64,000 bases of DNA from Bisbaumannia salifodinae (GCF_039522585.1 NZ_BAAADR010000007.1), one strand, 5' to 3'; positions 36,979-46,307 are shown, counted from the first letter of the stretch. Made by a program: numbers and translations. Notes: generated from the sequence alone by a model not told the origin.

Positions 36979-37743
36979 ATGATGATGAAGAGTCCCGCCA
37001 ACAATGGCTCCTTTATTCGGTTACGCCAGGAAGGCCGTACCGAACAGGTCATTCGCCGCATGATGGAGGCGATCGATCTGGGGCTCTACGTGGAAGGGCA
37101 GCAGCTGCCCAGTGAAACCGAGCTCGCCATGCAGTTCGGGGTGGCCACGGTGACCCTGCGCGAGGCCCTGGGCTACCTGCGCCAGGTCGGGGTGATCGAG
37201 ACTCGCCGGGGACGTAATGGCGGCAGCTTCGTGTGTGCCACCGAGGAACTCTCCGCCGAGCTGATGCTGGAGCGTCTCGACGAGTGGAGCCTGATCGAGC
37301 TGCGCGACATGGGCGATGAGCATCGGGCCATTTCCGGCATGGCCGCCCGCCTCGCCGCCGAACGTGCCACTCCCGATAGCTACCGCCATATGGCCTTCCA
37401 TATCGAGGCCCTGGGCGAGGCCGGCAATCGCCGCGAGCGGCGTCGCGCCGATGCCCGCTTTCATATGGAAATCGCCGCCCACTCCCAGTCCGTGCGCCTG
37501 ACCCATGCCGAGATCCGCCTGCAGTCGCAGTTGGGCGAGCTGCTCTGGCTGCCTGGCAAGGAGCCCCCCGAGGTGGTGACCATCCAGCGGGAACACCAGG
37601 GCATCCTGGATGCCATCCAGCAGGGCGAGGCGGCGCTGGCCGGGCGCCTCGCCGAGGCGCATATCCAGGCAGGGATTCGCCACCTGATCACCATGAAGAT
37701 GGCGCTGATGGAGACGCGGTCGGGGGGCGATGATGAGCACTGA
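36979..37743 (+). CDS. FadR-type (GntR/FCD) transcriptional regulator
   Basis: This 254-residue regulator has a winged helix at residues 20-90 (EGQQLPSETELAMQFGVATVTLREALGYL split by the recognition helix) and an FCD effector domain from about 105. Its histidine-containing metal site fits the pattern HRAISGMAARLA, ADARFHMEIAAHS and HQGILDAI. It probably controls the transporter/P450 island downstream. Several ATG codons follow one another at 36979-36987, and the ribosome-binding site is weak. The end overlaps the next gene by 14 bases. Confidence 0.85.
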   Translation: MMMKSPANNGSFIRLRQEGRTEQVIRRMMEAIDLGLYVEGQQLPSETELAMQFGVATVTLREALGYLRQVGVIETRRGRNGGSFVCATEELSAELMLERLDEWSLIELRDMGDEHRAISGMAARLAAERATPDSYRHMAFHIEALGEAGNRRERRRADARFHMEIAAHSQSVRLTHAEIRLQSQLGELLWLPGKEPPEVVTIQREHQGILDAIQQGEAALAGRLAEAHIQAGIRHLITMKMALMETRSGGDDEH

Positions 37744-38491
37744 GCCGATGGCAGAACGCCGCCGGGCGTGCCTGCGGGGCATCGAGGCCGCCCTCGATGG
37801 GGTCTTCGACGATATCGAACGTATCGCTTCCGAGCTCGAGCGGCTCTGGGAACGCCAGGCGGCGCTGGGCAAGGTGCCGGCCTCGGGAGACCTCAAGCCG
37901 CTGCGTACCCTGGCCGATGACCTGCTGACTCGGGACAATCGCTGGGTGCTGGGCACCGGCGTGGTGCTGGAGCCGGGGGTGCTGGCGGATTGCGACATGT
38001 TCTGCGAATGGCGTCACCTGGTGGGGGAGGGCAAGCCGGCCCAGCTCGATCTCAACTTCAACCGCAGCAGCGACAGCTACTACAACTACCGGGATATGCC
38101 CTGGTTCACTCAGCCGCGGGAGACCGGGCATCGCGTGGTGGAGGGGCCCTATATCGACCTCTACGGCCAGGACGCCTACATCCTCACCTTCGCCCGACCG
38201 CTGCATTGCCGCGGCGATTTCCTGGGCATCGCCGGGGCCGACGTGCATCTGGGGCGCTTCGAGCGCATCCTCGTGCCCGGCCTGCTGCAGCTGGCCCACG
38301 ACGCCCTGCTGGTCAACGCCCCGGGGCGGGTGATCGCCTCCAATACCCCTCGCTGGCTACCGGGTGAGCGGTTTCGCATGCCGGATGACGGCTCGCGGCC
38401 GGGGTACCTGGTGACTCCCCTGGCCGGCCAGCATGCCCATTGGCAGCTGGTGGAGTCTCTCGACCCGGCACCGGCACGGAACGAAGGATAA
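37730..38491 (+). CDS. Cache (PDC)-domain sensor protein
   Basis: This 253-residue protein consists of a helical N-terminus (residues 10-45) and a PAS-like Cache domain with the characteristic stretch YYNYRDMPWFTQP and a following VEGPYIDLYGQDAYILTFARPL. It has no signal peptide or transmembrane helix and no output domain, unlike normal Cache receptors, so it is probably cytosolic. The overlap with the regulator gene suggests it supplies or senses the ligand for that regulator. That is inference. Confidence 0.75.
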   Translation: MMSTEPMAERRRACLRGIEAALDGVFDDIERIASELERLWERQAALGKVPASGDLKPLRTLADDLLTRDNRWVLGTGVVLEPGVLADCDMFCEWRHLVGEGKPAQLDLNFNRSSDSYYNYRDMPWFTQPRETGHRVVEGPYIDLYGQDAYILTFARPLHCRGDFLGIAGADVHLGRFERILVPGLLQLAHDALLVNAPGRVIASNTPRWLPGERFRMPDDGSRPGYLVTPLAGQHAHWQLVESLDPAPARNEG

Positions 38492-38588
38492 CCTCGCCGG
38501 CCCAGGCCACTGCTACCCGTCGGTGTTTCCGGTCTTCTCATTCCGGCCGCCCCAGCTGTTACCTCCAGTAGCAAACCGATGCCGCCTC

Positions 38589-38623
38589 GGGCCTCGCCCT
38601 CCCATCGGGGGAGGGCGGGGCCC
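38589..38623 (+). terminator. GC-rich terminator of the regulator/Cache operon
   Basis: GGGCCTCGCCCTCCC and GGGAGGGCGGGGCCC form a ~14-bp stem with one mismatch, about 100 bases after the Cache gene. Confidence 0.65.
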
Positions 38624-38722
38624 GGTTGCTTCATGAGCGTGCGTCGGCCTGTCGACTCGCTCCAAATTGGTGAAAAAACAAGGCGCTAGTCGGTACCGCA
38701 TCGGGACGTGAGCCCGCCTCTT

Positions 38723-38754
38723 CCATATAAAATATAAAAACAGATGTTATATGG
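38723..38754. promoter_or_regulatory. AT-rich inverted repeat upstream of the MFS gene
   Basis: CCATATAA (38723-38730) and TTATATGG (38747-38754) are perfect inverted 8-mers in otherwise GC-rich DNA. They are followed by GCATAA. A similar pair at a similar distance occurs before the P450 gene at 40177-40209. This is a candidate operator of the FadR-type regulator at 36979. Confidence 0.5.
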
Positions 38755-38860
38755 CATAAGGCTTGCAGCCTATTTCGTGACGGCCTCCCCTCGATGCGAG
38801 GGAGGGCGACCCAAGCCGCTGGATCCATCGTTACGCCAATAACAATCACGAGGGTATGAC

Positions 38861-40069
38861 ATGAAACTACTGCGCGACTCCCTGCCGGAGAGCTGGTCAC
38901 TGGTCTTCTCGGCCTTCGCCGCCGCCTACGGCGTCGGCCTGCTGGCGCTGCTGGCCCTGCCGTTTCTGATCAGCGCCATCATCACCGACCTGGGGCTGAA
39001 CGAGGCCCAGGCCGGCTACCTGATGTCCGCCGAGTTCCTGCTGACCATGCTGGCCTCCTTGATCATCGCGCCCCTGATGGGCCGGGCGCCGCGGCGCACC
39101 CTGGCCCTGGTGGGGGCCCTGGTAGCCATCCTGGCCAATCTCGGCTCGGCGATGGCGACCGAGGTGGCCACCCTGGCCATCCTGCGCTGCGTGGCCGGCG
39201 CCGGGGCCGGCCTGGCACTGGCCTGTGGCAACGCCTGCGTCTCCAGCGCCCGGGACCCCGACACCATCGCCGGCTACATGAACGTGCTCTTCGTGGCGCT
39301 GATGATCGTGGTGATGCTGGTGTTCGCCCGCACCATGGCCAGCAGCGGCCTCTCGGGGCTCTATTTCTCGCTGGCGGCGACCCAGGCGGTGATGCTGCTC
39401 TTTATGCTCAAGCTGCCCCAGCGGGCCGCCATTACCCAGGCCATGAAGCAGGCGGCGCTGCCCAACAGCAAGATGCTCTCCGCCGCGGCGGTGTGCATGA
39501 TGCTGGCCACCTTCCTCTTCTCCATGCGTGACACCATGGGTTGGGCCTTCGTCGAACAGGTGGGCATCCGCGTCGGCTATGACGGCGAGAGCCTGGGCCT
39601 GCTGTTCTCCCTGCAGGCCTTCGTCGGCCTGGCGGGACCGCTGCTGGTGGCGCTGATCGGCAGCCGCTTCGGGCTCAGCAAGCCGGTGATCATCGGTATC
39701 CTGCTGTGCGGCGGTTCCAGCCTGGGCTATGTGCTGGGTGAGGCCTCCATCGTCATGTACACCACCGGCGTGATGATGATCGCCTTCACTTACTTCTACA
39801 CCCTGGCCTACCTTACCTCCCTGGCCGCCTCCCTGGATCGCGAGGGGCGCGTGGTGGCCGCCTGCGGCAGCTTCCTGACCCTGGGCATCGCCATCGGCCC
39901 CGCCGTCTCCGGCACCCTGATCGCCATCGGCGGCTATGCGCTGACCGGTTGGGCCATCGCCATCACCGTGGGCCTGACCCTGCTGGCGGTCTCGGTGCCC
40001 CTGGCCAAGGCCCGCCAGCGCCGCCAGGCGGAGCAGCTGGCCGCCGAGAGCGTCGTTACCGCCTCCTGA
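38861..40069 (+). CDS. MFS transporter
   Basis: This 402-residue inner-membrane carrier has about 12 hydrophobic helices. The loop 2-3 signature is degenerate (APLMGRAPRRTLALVGA). The N-terminus starts directly at the first helix (SWSLVFSAFAAAYGVGLLALL). It has no closely known substrate family. Its position before the P450 and the shared upstream inverted repeat indicate that it imports the substrate of the P450 pathway. Confidence 0.82.
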   Translation: MKLLRDSLPESWSLVFSAFAAAYGVGLLALLALPFLISAIITDLGLNEAQAGYLMSAEFLLTMLASLIIAPLMGRAPRRTLALVGALVAILANLGSAMATEVATLAILRCVAGAGAGLALACGNACVSSARDPDTIAGYMNVLFVALMIVVMLVFARTMASSGLSGLYFSLAATQAVMLLFMLKLPQRAAITQAMKQAALPNSKMLSAAAVCMMLATFLFSMRDTMGWAFVEQVGIRVGYDGESLGLLFSLQAFVGLAGPLLVALIGSRFGLSKPVIIGILLCGGSSLGYVLGEASIVMYTTGVMMIAFTYFYTLAYLTSLAASLDREGRVVAACGSFLTLGIAIGPAVSGTLIAIGGYALTGWAIAITVGLTLLAVSVPLAKARQRRQAEQLAAESVVTAS

Positions 40070-40176
40070 GGCGCCACGACTTGCCGTGGGGCCGTGAAGG
40101 CCCGCGGCGAGTCGCATGGGGCACCGCACCATCTACGACAAATGATTTACGGGATTCCATCGAAAACCCTTTGAAA

Positions 40177-40209
40177 CATATAAAACCATATCTTATATTT
40201 TTTATATGG
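40177..40209. promoter_or_regulatory. AT-rich inverted repeat upstream of the P450 gene
   Basis: ACATATAA (40177-40184) and TTATATGG (40202-40209), with CCATAT between them, match the arrangement at 38723-38754. The spacing is 33 bp end to end versus 32 bp. Both are followed by GCAT. Confidence 0.5.
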
Positions 40210-40289
40210 CATCGCCCCAGGCAGCAGCACGATAACCACAGTCACTCTTGCCCGGATGCCAGGACGATAACCGATAACAAGAGGTGCCT

Positions 40290-41510
40290 ATGTCCACCAT
40301 GATCGAAGAGCCCACCGACCAGGCTCCCTACCTGGATGTGGCCGACCCTAGCTTCTCGATTCGCTCCAGGGCCGTCGAGCAGGCGCGGGAGAAGAGCTGG
40401 TATGCCCGCACCCCCTACGGCATCGCCGTGCTGCGCTATGACGAGGTCAATACGCTGGTCCGTGACCGCCGACTGCGTCAGGGAAGCTACGCCTGGCCGG
40501 CCCATAACAACGCCCACGGCAGCTTCTCCGACTGGTGGATGCGCATGCTGCTGAGCAAGGAGGGTGCCGATCATTCCCGGCTGCGCCGCCTGGCCAATCC
40601 GGCCTTCGCGCCCAAGCTGGTCAAGAAGATGACCCCGGATTTCCAGCAGATCGCCGACGAGCTGATCGACGGTTTTATCGATGCCGGCGAGTGCGATTTC
40701 GTCGCGGAGTTTTCCGAGCCCTATGCCACCCAGGTGATCTGTCTGCTGCTGGGGCTGCCGCGCAGCGAGTGGAAGAACCTGGCGGAATTGGCCTCGGAAA
40801 TGGGCCTGGCATTGGGGGTCACCTTCAAGCGCGACGAGGCCCGGATCAATGCCGCCACCGACAAGCTCTTCGCCTATGCCAAGGCAGTGGTGGAGAACAT
40901 CAAGCGGGAGGGGCTGGGGGATGACTTCCTGAGCAGCCTGGTGCGCGCCAACCAGGACGATGACCAGGCGCTGAGCGACCAGGAACTCTACGACATGATC
41001 GTGCTGGCGATCTTCGGCGGCATCGATACCACCCGTAACCAGATCGCCCTGGCCCTGGACACCTTTATCCAGCACCCGGCGCAGTGGAAGCTGCTCGGCG
41101 AGCAGCCCGAACTGGCCCGGGCCGCGGTGGAGGAGGTGATGCGGGTACGCCCCACCGTCACCTGGGTGACCCGGGAGGCCCTGGAGGACTTCACCTTCCA
41201 GGGGCTGGAGATCACGCAGGGCACCACGGTGCACCTGTTCAGCCAGTCGGCGGGCACCGACCCCCGCGCCTTCGACGACCCCGGTTTCGATATCACCGCC
41301 AAGCGCTGCCCGCACTTCGGCTTCGGCGCCGGTGCCCACCACTGCATCGGCCATTTCATCGCCCGGGGCGACATGACCGTGGCCCTGGCCAAGCTGGCCC
41401 AGCGTCTGCTCGATCCCGAGTATGCCGGCACTCCCGAGTGGCTGCCGGACAGCGGCAACACCGGTCCGGTCAGGCTGCCGATTCGCTTCCGGGCGGGGAG
41501 GGCGGCATGA
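40290..41510 (+). CDS. cytochrome P450 monooxygenase
   Basis: This 406-residue soluble bacterial P450 has its heme-binding loop as HFGFGAGAHHCIGHF, with the ligand at C352. The I-helix is IFGGIDTTRN near 242, in place of the usual AGxDTT, and the ExxR motif is EEVMR. ATG 40290 has GAGG 5 bases upstream; GTG 40284 is less likely. The stop overlaps the next start (ATGA). The linked reductase and flavodoxin supply electrons, as in the cineole P450 system where a flavodoxin replaces the ferredoxin. The substrate is unknown; the gene company points to a nitrogen-containing compound. Confidence 0.92.
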   Translation: MSTMIEEPTDQAPYLDVADPSFSIRSRAVEQAREKSWYARTPYGIAVLRYDEVNTLVRDRRLRQGSYAWPAHNNAHGSFSDWWMRMLLSKEGADHSRLRRLANPAFAPKLVKKMTPDFQQIADELIDGFIDAGECDFVAEFSEPYATQVICLLLGLPRSEWKNLAELASEMGLALGVTFKRDEARINAATDKLFAYAKAVVENIKREGLGDDFLSSLVRANQDDDQALSDQELYDMIVLAIFGGIDTTRNQIALALDTFIQHPAQWKLLGEQPELARAAVEEVMRVRPTVTWVTREALEDFTFQGLEITQGTTVHLFSQSAGTDPRAFDDPGFDITAKRCPHFGFGAGAHHCIGHFIARGDMTVALAKLAQRLLDPEYAGTPEWLPDSGNTGPVRLPIRFRAGRAA

Positions 41511-42796
41511 CGGCCCCGAGCATCGCCATCGTCGGCGCCGGCCCCTCCGGCTGCTACCTGGCCCAGGCCCTGCGCAAGCAGTGGGCCGAGACGCGGATCG
41601 ATATCATCGACCGCCTGCCGGTGCCCTTCGGCCTGGTGCGCTACGGGGTGGCCCCGGATCACCCCGGCACCAAGGCGGTGACCCGCCAGTTCGAGCGGCT
41701 CTTCGAGCGCGATGGTATCGGCTTCCACGGCAACCTGGCGCTGGGCCGCGACCTCGCCCTGGACGAGCTGCGCGAGGCCTATGACGTGGTGGCCCTGGCC
41801 ACCGGCCTGGCCGCCGACCGCCGCCTGGGCATCCCCGGCGACGACCTGCCCGGGGTCTACGGCGCCGGCGCCCTGACTCGCCGCCTCAACGATCACCCGG
41901 ACGAACAGGGGCTGCGTCCCGACCTGGGCCGGCGGGCGGTGATCATCGGCCAGGGTAACGTGGGCATCGACGTGCTGCGCCTGCTGAGCAAGCCGGAGGC
42001 CGCCTTCGAGGGCTCCGAGCTCTCGCCGGAGGCGTTGGCCGCCTGCCGAGCCAAGCCGCTGGCACGGCTCGATATCGTCGGCCGCTCTTCCGCCGCCGAG
42101 GCCAAGTGCGACGCCGCCATGCTCCGCGAGCTGGGGCGCCTGGCGGGGCTCTCCTTCCATTTCGCCGCGCCGCTGCCGGCACCGGAGAGCACCGAAGACA
42201 AGGCCGCCGGTCAGCGTCTGGCCGCCTTCCACGAGCTGGCCGAGCGTCATACCGAGCGCCATACCGAGAGCGACGGCTGCCAGATCCACTTTCACTTCGG
42301 CTGGACCCCGGAGGCGGTGCTCGGCGAGGCCCGGGTCGGCGCGGTGCGCTTTCATGGCGGCGAAAGCGGCCAGGAGCCCCTGGAGCTTGCCGCCGACAGC
42401 GTGATCACCGCCATCGGCTTCGCCCAGCACGACCCCGACCTGCCCGGCGGTCCCGAAGCGCCCCGGCCCGACGACCAGGGGCGCCTGGCCCCCGGCCTCT
42501 ACTGCACCGGCTGGCTGCGGCGTGGTCCCCGCGGAACCATTCCCGAGAACCGCCAGGATGCCCGCGCCGTGGCCGCCATCATCGCCGCCGACCTTGGCGC
42601 CGAGCGACCCCTGGGGCGGCCCGGTTTCGCGGCCCTGCCCGCGGCGGCGATCGCCCGGGCCACCGACTTCGCCGGCTGGAAACGCATCCAGGCGGTGGAA
42701 GCCGCCGAGGCGCCGGCCGGCCGACTCTGCCGGCGCATTCCCGATCTGGCGAGGCTGCTCGAGATCGCCCAAGCGACCCCCGTGGGAGGACCCTGA
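41507..42796 (+). CDS. adrenodoxin-reductase-like FAD/NADP oxidoreductase
   Basis: This 429-residue flavoprotein has the FAD motif IVGAGPSGCYLAQALR at residues 8-23 and DRLPVPFGLVRYGVAPDHPGTK, typical of adrenodoxin/ferredoxin-NADP reductases. The NADP motif IIGQGNVGIDVLRLL lies near 146. It is coupled to the P450 by ATGA and followed after one base by the flavodoxin gene. It transfers electrons from NADPH to that flavodoxin. Confidence 0.9.
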   Translation: MTAPSIAIVGAGPSGCYLAQALRKQWAETRIDIIDRLPVPFGLVRYGVAPDHPGTKAVTRQFERLFERDGIGFHGNLALGRDLALDELREAYDVVALATGLAADRRLGIPGDDLPGVYGAGALTRRLNDHPDEQGLRPDLGRRAVIIGQGNVGIDVLRLLSKPEAAFEGSELSPEALAACRAKPLARLDIVGRSSAAEAKCDAAMLRELGRLAGLSFHFAAPLPAPESTEDKAAGQRLAAFHELAERHTERHTESDGCQIHFHFGWTPEAVLGEARVGAVRFHGGESGQEPLELAADSVITAIGFAQHDPDLPGGPEAPRPDDQGRLAPGLYCTGWLRRGPRGTIPENRQDARAVAAIIAADLGAERPLGRPGFAALPAAAIARATDFAGWKRIQAVEAAEAPAGRLCRRIPDLARLLEIAQATPVGGP

Positions 42797-42797
42797 G

Positions 42798-43283
42798 ATG
42801 ACGATTCATGTGATTTACGGCACCGAGACCGGCAACGCGGAAATGGTCGCCGACGACCTGGTGGAGGCCCTGGAGCATGACGCCACCGTCACGGCCCGGG
42901 ACCTGGCCGACTTCGACCCGGCCGAGGTGGCCGAGCGGGACTTCGTGATCCTGGTCAGCTCCACCTATGGCGAGGGGGAGCTGCCCAACTCGGCCCAGCC
43001 CTTCTTCGCCAGGCTGGAGGCCCAGGCCCCCGACCTCAGCGGCCTGACTTTCGCCACCTTCGGCCTGGGCGACAGCTTCTACGAGACCTTCAACCACGGC
43101 AGTCGGATCCTCGCCGACAAGTTGCGCGAGCTGGGCGCCACCGAGCTAGGCGAGCGCGGCGTGCATGACGCCTCCGGCGGCGAGCTGCCCGGCGAGGTGG
43201 CGGTGGAATGGTTGAAGGGCCTGCTCGGCGCCCACGGCGCGCGGGTCATGGCCGGTGAGGCCGCCGCGGAGGCCGCCTCATGA
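42798..43283 (+). CDS. flavodoxin (electron carrier for the P450)
   Basis: This 161-residue FMN flavodoxin has the phosphate-binding loop YGTETGNAE at residues 7-15. The flavin-stacking loops are STYGEGELPN and FGLGDSFYETF. GGGAGG lies before ATG 42798. It fills the role a 2Fe-2S ferredoxin would have in most bacterial P450 operons. Its stop overlaps the next gene (ATGA). Confidence 0.9.
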   Translation: MTIHVIYGTETGNAEMVADDLVEALEHDATVTARDLADFDPAEVAERDFVILVSSTYGEGELPNSAQPFFARLEAQAPDLSGLTFATFGLGDSFYETFNHGSRILADKLRELGATELGERGVHDASGGELPGEVAVEWLKGLLGAHGARVMAGEAAAEAAS

Positions 43284-44044
43284 GAGCCCTGCGCCTGTGC
43301 ATCGTCGAGAACGGCCTGGTGCCGGAACCGCTTGATGAGCGCTTCGCCGGCTACCCGGCGATGATCGAGGCCTGGCTGGGGCCGGCGCTGCCGGAGGCGA
43401 GCTTCCAGGCGGTTTCGCCGGTCTCCGGGGAGGCGCTGCCGGACCCCGCTGCCTATGACGGCTACCTGCTGACCGGCTCCAAGCACAGCGTCTACGAGGG
43501 CGCCGACTGGATGCGTGCCGAGATCGACTTCCTGCGCCGCGCCCGGGCCCTGGGCCGTCCGATCTTTGGCATCTGCTTCGGTCACCAGCTGATGGCCGAT
43601 GCCTTCGGCGGCCGCACCGCCAAGGCCGAGGCGGGCTGGGGCCTGGGGGGGCAGGGCTATCTCCCCGACGATGGTGCCGATGCCGATCGAGGCGCCGGCC
43701 GGGTGCTGGCCTTCCACCAGGACCAGGTCGTGGAGCTGCCGCCCCAGGCTCGGGTGCTGGCCGGCAGCGACCACTGCCCCCACGGCGTGCTGCGCTACGC
43801 CTTCCCGGCGCTGTCGGTGCAGTACCACCCCGAGTTCACCCCGGCCTATGTGGAGGCGCTGCTGGATCGCTACGGCGGCCACCTCTTCGACCAGGCCGAG
43901 GCCCAGGCGGCGCGGGAGAGCCTGTCGCAGCCCGATCTGGCCAACGCCGAGGTCGCCGCCTGGGTGGCGCGCTTCTTCCGGGAGGCCTGTCTCAGCGCAT
44001 CCCCCGCCACCGGGCGGGCCACCCCTAGCCCCATCGACCCCTAG
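43280..44044 (+). CDS. class I glutamine amidotransferase-like hydrolase (PuuD-like position)
   Basis: This 254-residue GATase-1 domain protein has C99 in GICFGHQLM, and H183 and E185 in QYHPEFT complete the triad. It is a stand-alone domain, as in guaA-like or gamma-glutamyl hydrolases. Next to a glutamine-synthetase-like ligase it may release product from a gamma-glutamyl adduct, which is inference. Coupled to the flavodoxin by ATGA. Confidence 0.82.
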   Translation: MRALRLCIVENGLVPEPLDERFAGYPAMIEAWLGPALPEASFQAVSPVSGEALPDPAAYDGYLLTGSKHSVYEGADWMRAEIDFLRRARALGRPIFGICFGHQLMADAFGGRTAKAEAGWGLGGQGYLPDDGADADRGAGRVLAFHQDQVVELPPQARVLAGSDHCPHGVLRYAFPALSVQYHPEFTPAYVEALLDRYGGHLFDQAEAQAARESLSQPDLANAEVAAWVARFFREACLSASPATGRATPSPIDP

Positions 44045-44151
44045 CCCCAATCGACCGAGTACTGCGCGTTTTCCCCTGGCTCCGCCAGGCACAACAACCA
44101 CAACAGAACCGCCTTCGCCTCCTCAGGGAGCGTTTGGCAAAGGAGAATGAC

Positions 44152-45594
44152 ATGACGTCTCTGACAAGCACCGCTCAAGCCACTTCGGCCTTTGACACCG
44201 CCCTCCAGGCGGCCCCCACCACGGCCCTCGATCGCCATCGGGAGACCAACAACAGCGCCGCGGTGACGCAGGAACTGAGTTCGCGCATCCGCGACTCCGG
44301 GGTCGAGTACCTCTACTACCAGGTGGTCACCCTCACCGGCCGGGTGGTGGCCAAGGTGGTGCCGGCCAAGCACCTGCTGCGCAATCTGGACAAGGGCATC
44401 CAGTTCCACCGCACCGCCATCTCCGACCTGCAGTGCAACCGCGCCGGCGAGCTGCTGGGTGGCGGCGCCCAGGCCGCCGAGTTCACCGGCATGCCGGACG
44501 CCGACAGCTTCCAGGTGCTGCCCTGGGACCGTTCTATTGGCTCCTTTTTCTGCCGCCTCTACGAGCCGGAACACCGCCCCGAGAACGGCGGCAGCATCCT
44601 CGCCACCGACCCCCGCGGCCTGCTGCTGGACACCCACCGTCGCTTTGTCGACGAGACCGGCCTGACCCTCCGGACTGGCCTGGAGCCGGAGATGTCCTGG
44701 CTGGGCGAGAAGCTCAACGTCAAGGTGCGCCCCGGGGCCAGCCCCGCCTACCACCTGGGCAACCTGGAGCTGATGCGGCCCATCTTCAAGCGGGTCATGG
44801 AGTACGCCGGCGCCATGGGCCTGGACATGATCGAGGGCGACTACGAGGACCCGGGCCAGCTCGAGCTCAACTGGATGTTCGACGACTGCCACCTGACCGC
44901 CGACCGCATGATGACCTATCGCCTGATTTGCCGTCAGGTGGCCCAGGAGTTCGGGGTCAAGGCCAGCTTCATGCCCAAGCCCACCACCGGCAGCATGGGC
45001 AACGGCTGCCACCACAACTTCAGCCTGTGGCGCGGCGACGAGAACGTCCTCGCCGAGCCGGGCCGCCGCGAGCTGCACCTCACCGAGACCGGCCAGCATG
45101 CCCTCGGCGGGATCCTGGCCCATGCCCCCGGTGCCATGATGATCATGGCCTCCACCGTCAATTCCTATAAGCGCTACTGGGACACCGGGCTGTTCGCCCC
45201 CAACTGCATCAACTGGGGCATGGACAACAAGACCTGTACCGTGCGCCTCTCCGCCAACGGCCGCCTGGAGTTCAAGGTGCCGGATGCCAGCGTCAACCCC
45301 TACCTCTCCCATGTGATGCTGCTGGCCGCCATGCGCGACGGCCTGAAGAACGAGCTGGATCCGGGCGCCCCGGACAACAGCGACAGCATCCCCGGTTCCC
45401 CGGCGGAGACCCGCTACCTGCCGCGCACCCTGGGCGACGCCATCGCCGCCTTCGACCAGGACGCCGTCATCCAGGGCGCCATGCCGGCGGAGATGGCCAG
45501 CCTCTACCGCGACCTCAAGACGGACGAGTGGGCGCGCTACTGCGCCGCCGTGACCGACTGGGAAAAATCCATGTACGAGGACTACCTGCCGTGA
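44152..45594 (+). CDS. glutamine-synthetase-like gamma-glutamyl ligase
   Basis: This 480-residue member of the glutamine synthetase superfamily probably gamma-glutamylates an amine, as in PuuA or GMAS-type enzymes. Motifs seen: the metal-site region IEGDYEDPGQLELNW, the ATP-site GSMGNGCHHNFSLW, and TVNSYKRYW. The usual NR in the substrate region reads NK (GMDNKTCTVRL), an unusual change. ATG 44152 has AAGGAG 6 bases upstream. Its stop overlaps the next start (GTGA). Confidence 0.85.
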   Translation: MTSLTSTAQATSAFDTALQAAPTTALDRHRETNNSAAVTQELSSRIRDSGVEYLYYQVVTLTGRVVAKVVPAKHLLRNLDKGIQFHRTAISDLQCNRAGELLGGGAQAAEFTGMPDADSFQVLPWDRSIGSFFCRLYEPEHRPENGGSILATDPRGLLLDTHRRFVDETGLTLRTGLEPEMSWLGEKLNVKVRPGASPAYHLGNLELMRPIFKRVMEYAGAMGLDMIEGDYEDPGQLELNWMFDDCHLTADRMMTYRLICRQVAQEFGVKASFMPKPTTGSMGNGCHHNFSLWRGDENVLAEPGRRELHLTETGQHALGGILAHAPGAMMIMASTVNSYKRYWDTGLFAPNCINWGMDNKTCTVRLSANGRLEFKVPDASVNPYLSHVMLLAAMRDGLKNELDPGAPDNSDSIPGSPAETRYLPRTLGDAIAAFDQDAVIQGAMPAEMASLYRDLKTDEWARYCAAVTDWEKSMYEDYLP

Positions 45595-46298
45595 ACCAGA
45601 CCGCGACCGATCTCAAGCTCAATGTCATCTGTGCCGACCTGCCCGCGCCGCCGCTGTTCTGGCGCGACGACCAGGGCCAGCGTCACGGCTACGAGGCCGA
45701 CGTGGCACGACTGCTGGCCAGCAAGCTGGCGGGGGACACCGCCTTCGTCTACCGCCAGTGGGCCGACTTCTACCCCGCCCTGGAGGCGGGGGAGGGGGAC
45801 ATCCTGCTCTGCGGGCAGGGCATCTCCGAGTACCGCCAGACCCTGGCCGACTTCACCGCCCCCTATGCGGTCTTCGACGAGTCGGTGATGGTGCTGCGCG
45901 ACTCGCCCATCCGCCGCGCCGAGGACCTGGCGGGGCGCCGGGTCGGGGCCATCGACAAGAGCCTCAACATGGCCCTGGCCGAGACCTTCGAGGGCGCCAT
46001 CCGGGTGCCCTTCTCGGGGGAGTCCGAGGACGTGATGGGGGACATGGTGGCGGCCCTGCGCCGCGGCGAGATCGACGCCTTCGTCGATGACGACGTGGCC
46101 CTGGTGCCCCTGGCCGAGGAGGAGGACCTGGCCATCGCCTTCACCGTGGCCAGCCGCAACGCCTGGGGCATCGCCGTGAAGAAGGGCGAGCCCGAGCGCC
46201 TGGCCCGGGTCGAGGCGGCCCTGGCCGAGGTCAAGGCCAGCGGCGAGCTCCGGGCCCTGTGGGAGCGCTGGATGCCGACCCTCGACTACCCTTTCTGA
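45591..46298 (+). CDS. family-3 solute-binding-protein homologue without signal peptide
   Basis: This 235-residue protein has the periplasmic amino-acid binding fold: KLNVICADLPAPPLFW, the GYEADVARLLASKL helix, DFTAPYAVFDESVMVLRDSPI and VGAIDKSLNMAL. No signal sequence or lipobox precedes it. The start is GTG 45591, overlapping the ligase stop, and the upstream frame runs inside the ligase gene. It is therefore predicted to be cytosolic. It could be a ligand-scavenging or metabolite-sensing protein. Confidence 0.8.
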   Translation: MNQTATDLKLNVICADLPAPPLFWRDDQGQRHGYEADVARLLASKLAGDTAFVYRQWADFYPALEAGEGDILLCGQGISEYRQTLADFTAPYAVFDESVMVLRDSPIRRAEDLAGRRVGAIDKSLNMALAETFEGAIRVPFSGESEDVMGDMVAALRRGEIDAFVDDDVALVPLAEEEDLAIAFTVASRNAWGIAVKKGEPERLARVEAALAEVKASGELRALWERWMPTLDYPF

Positions 46299-46307
46299 GC
46301 CGCCACG

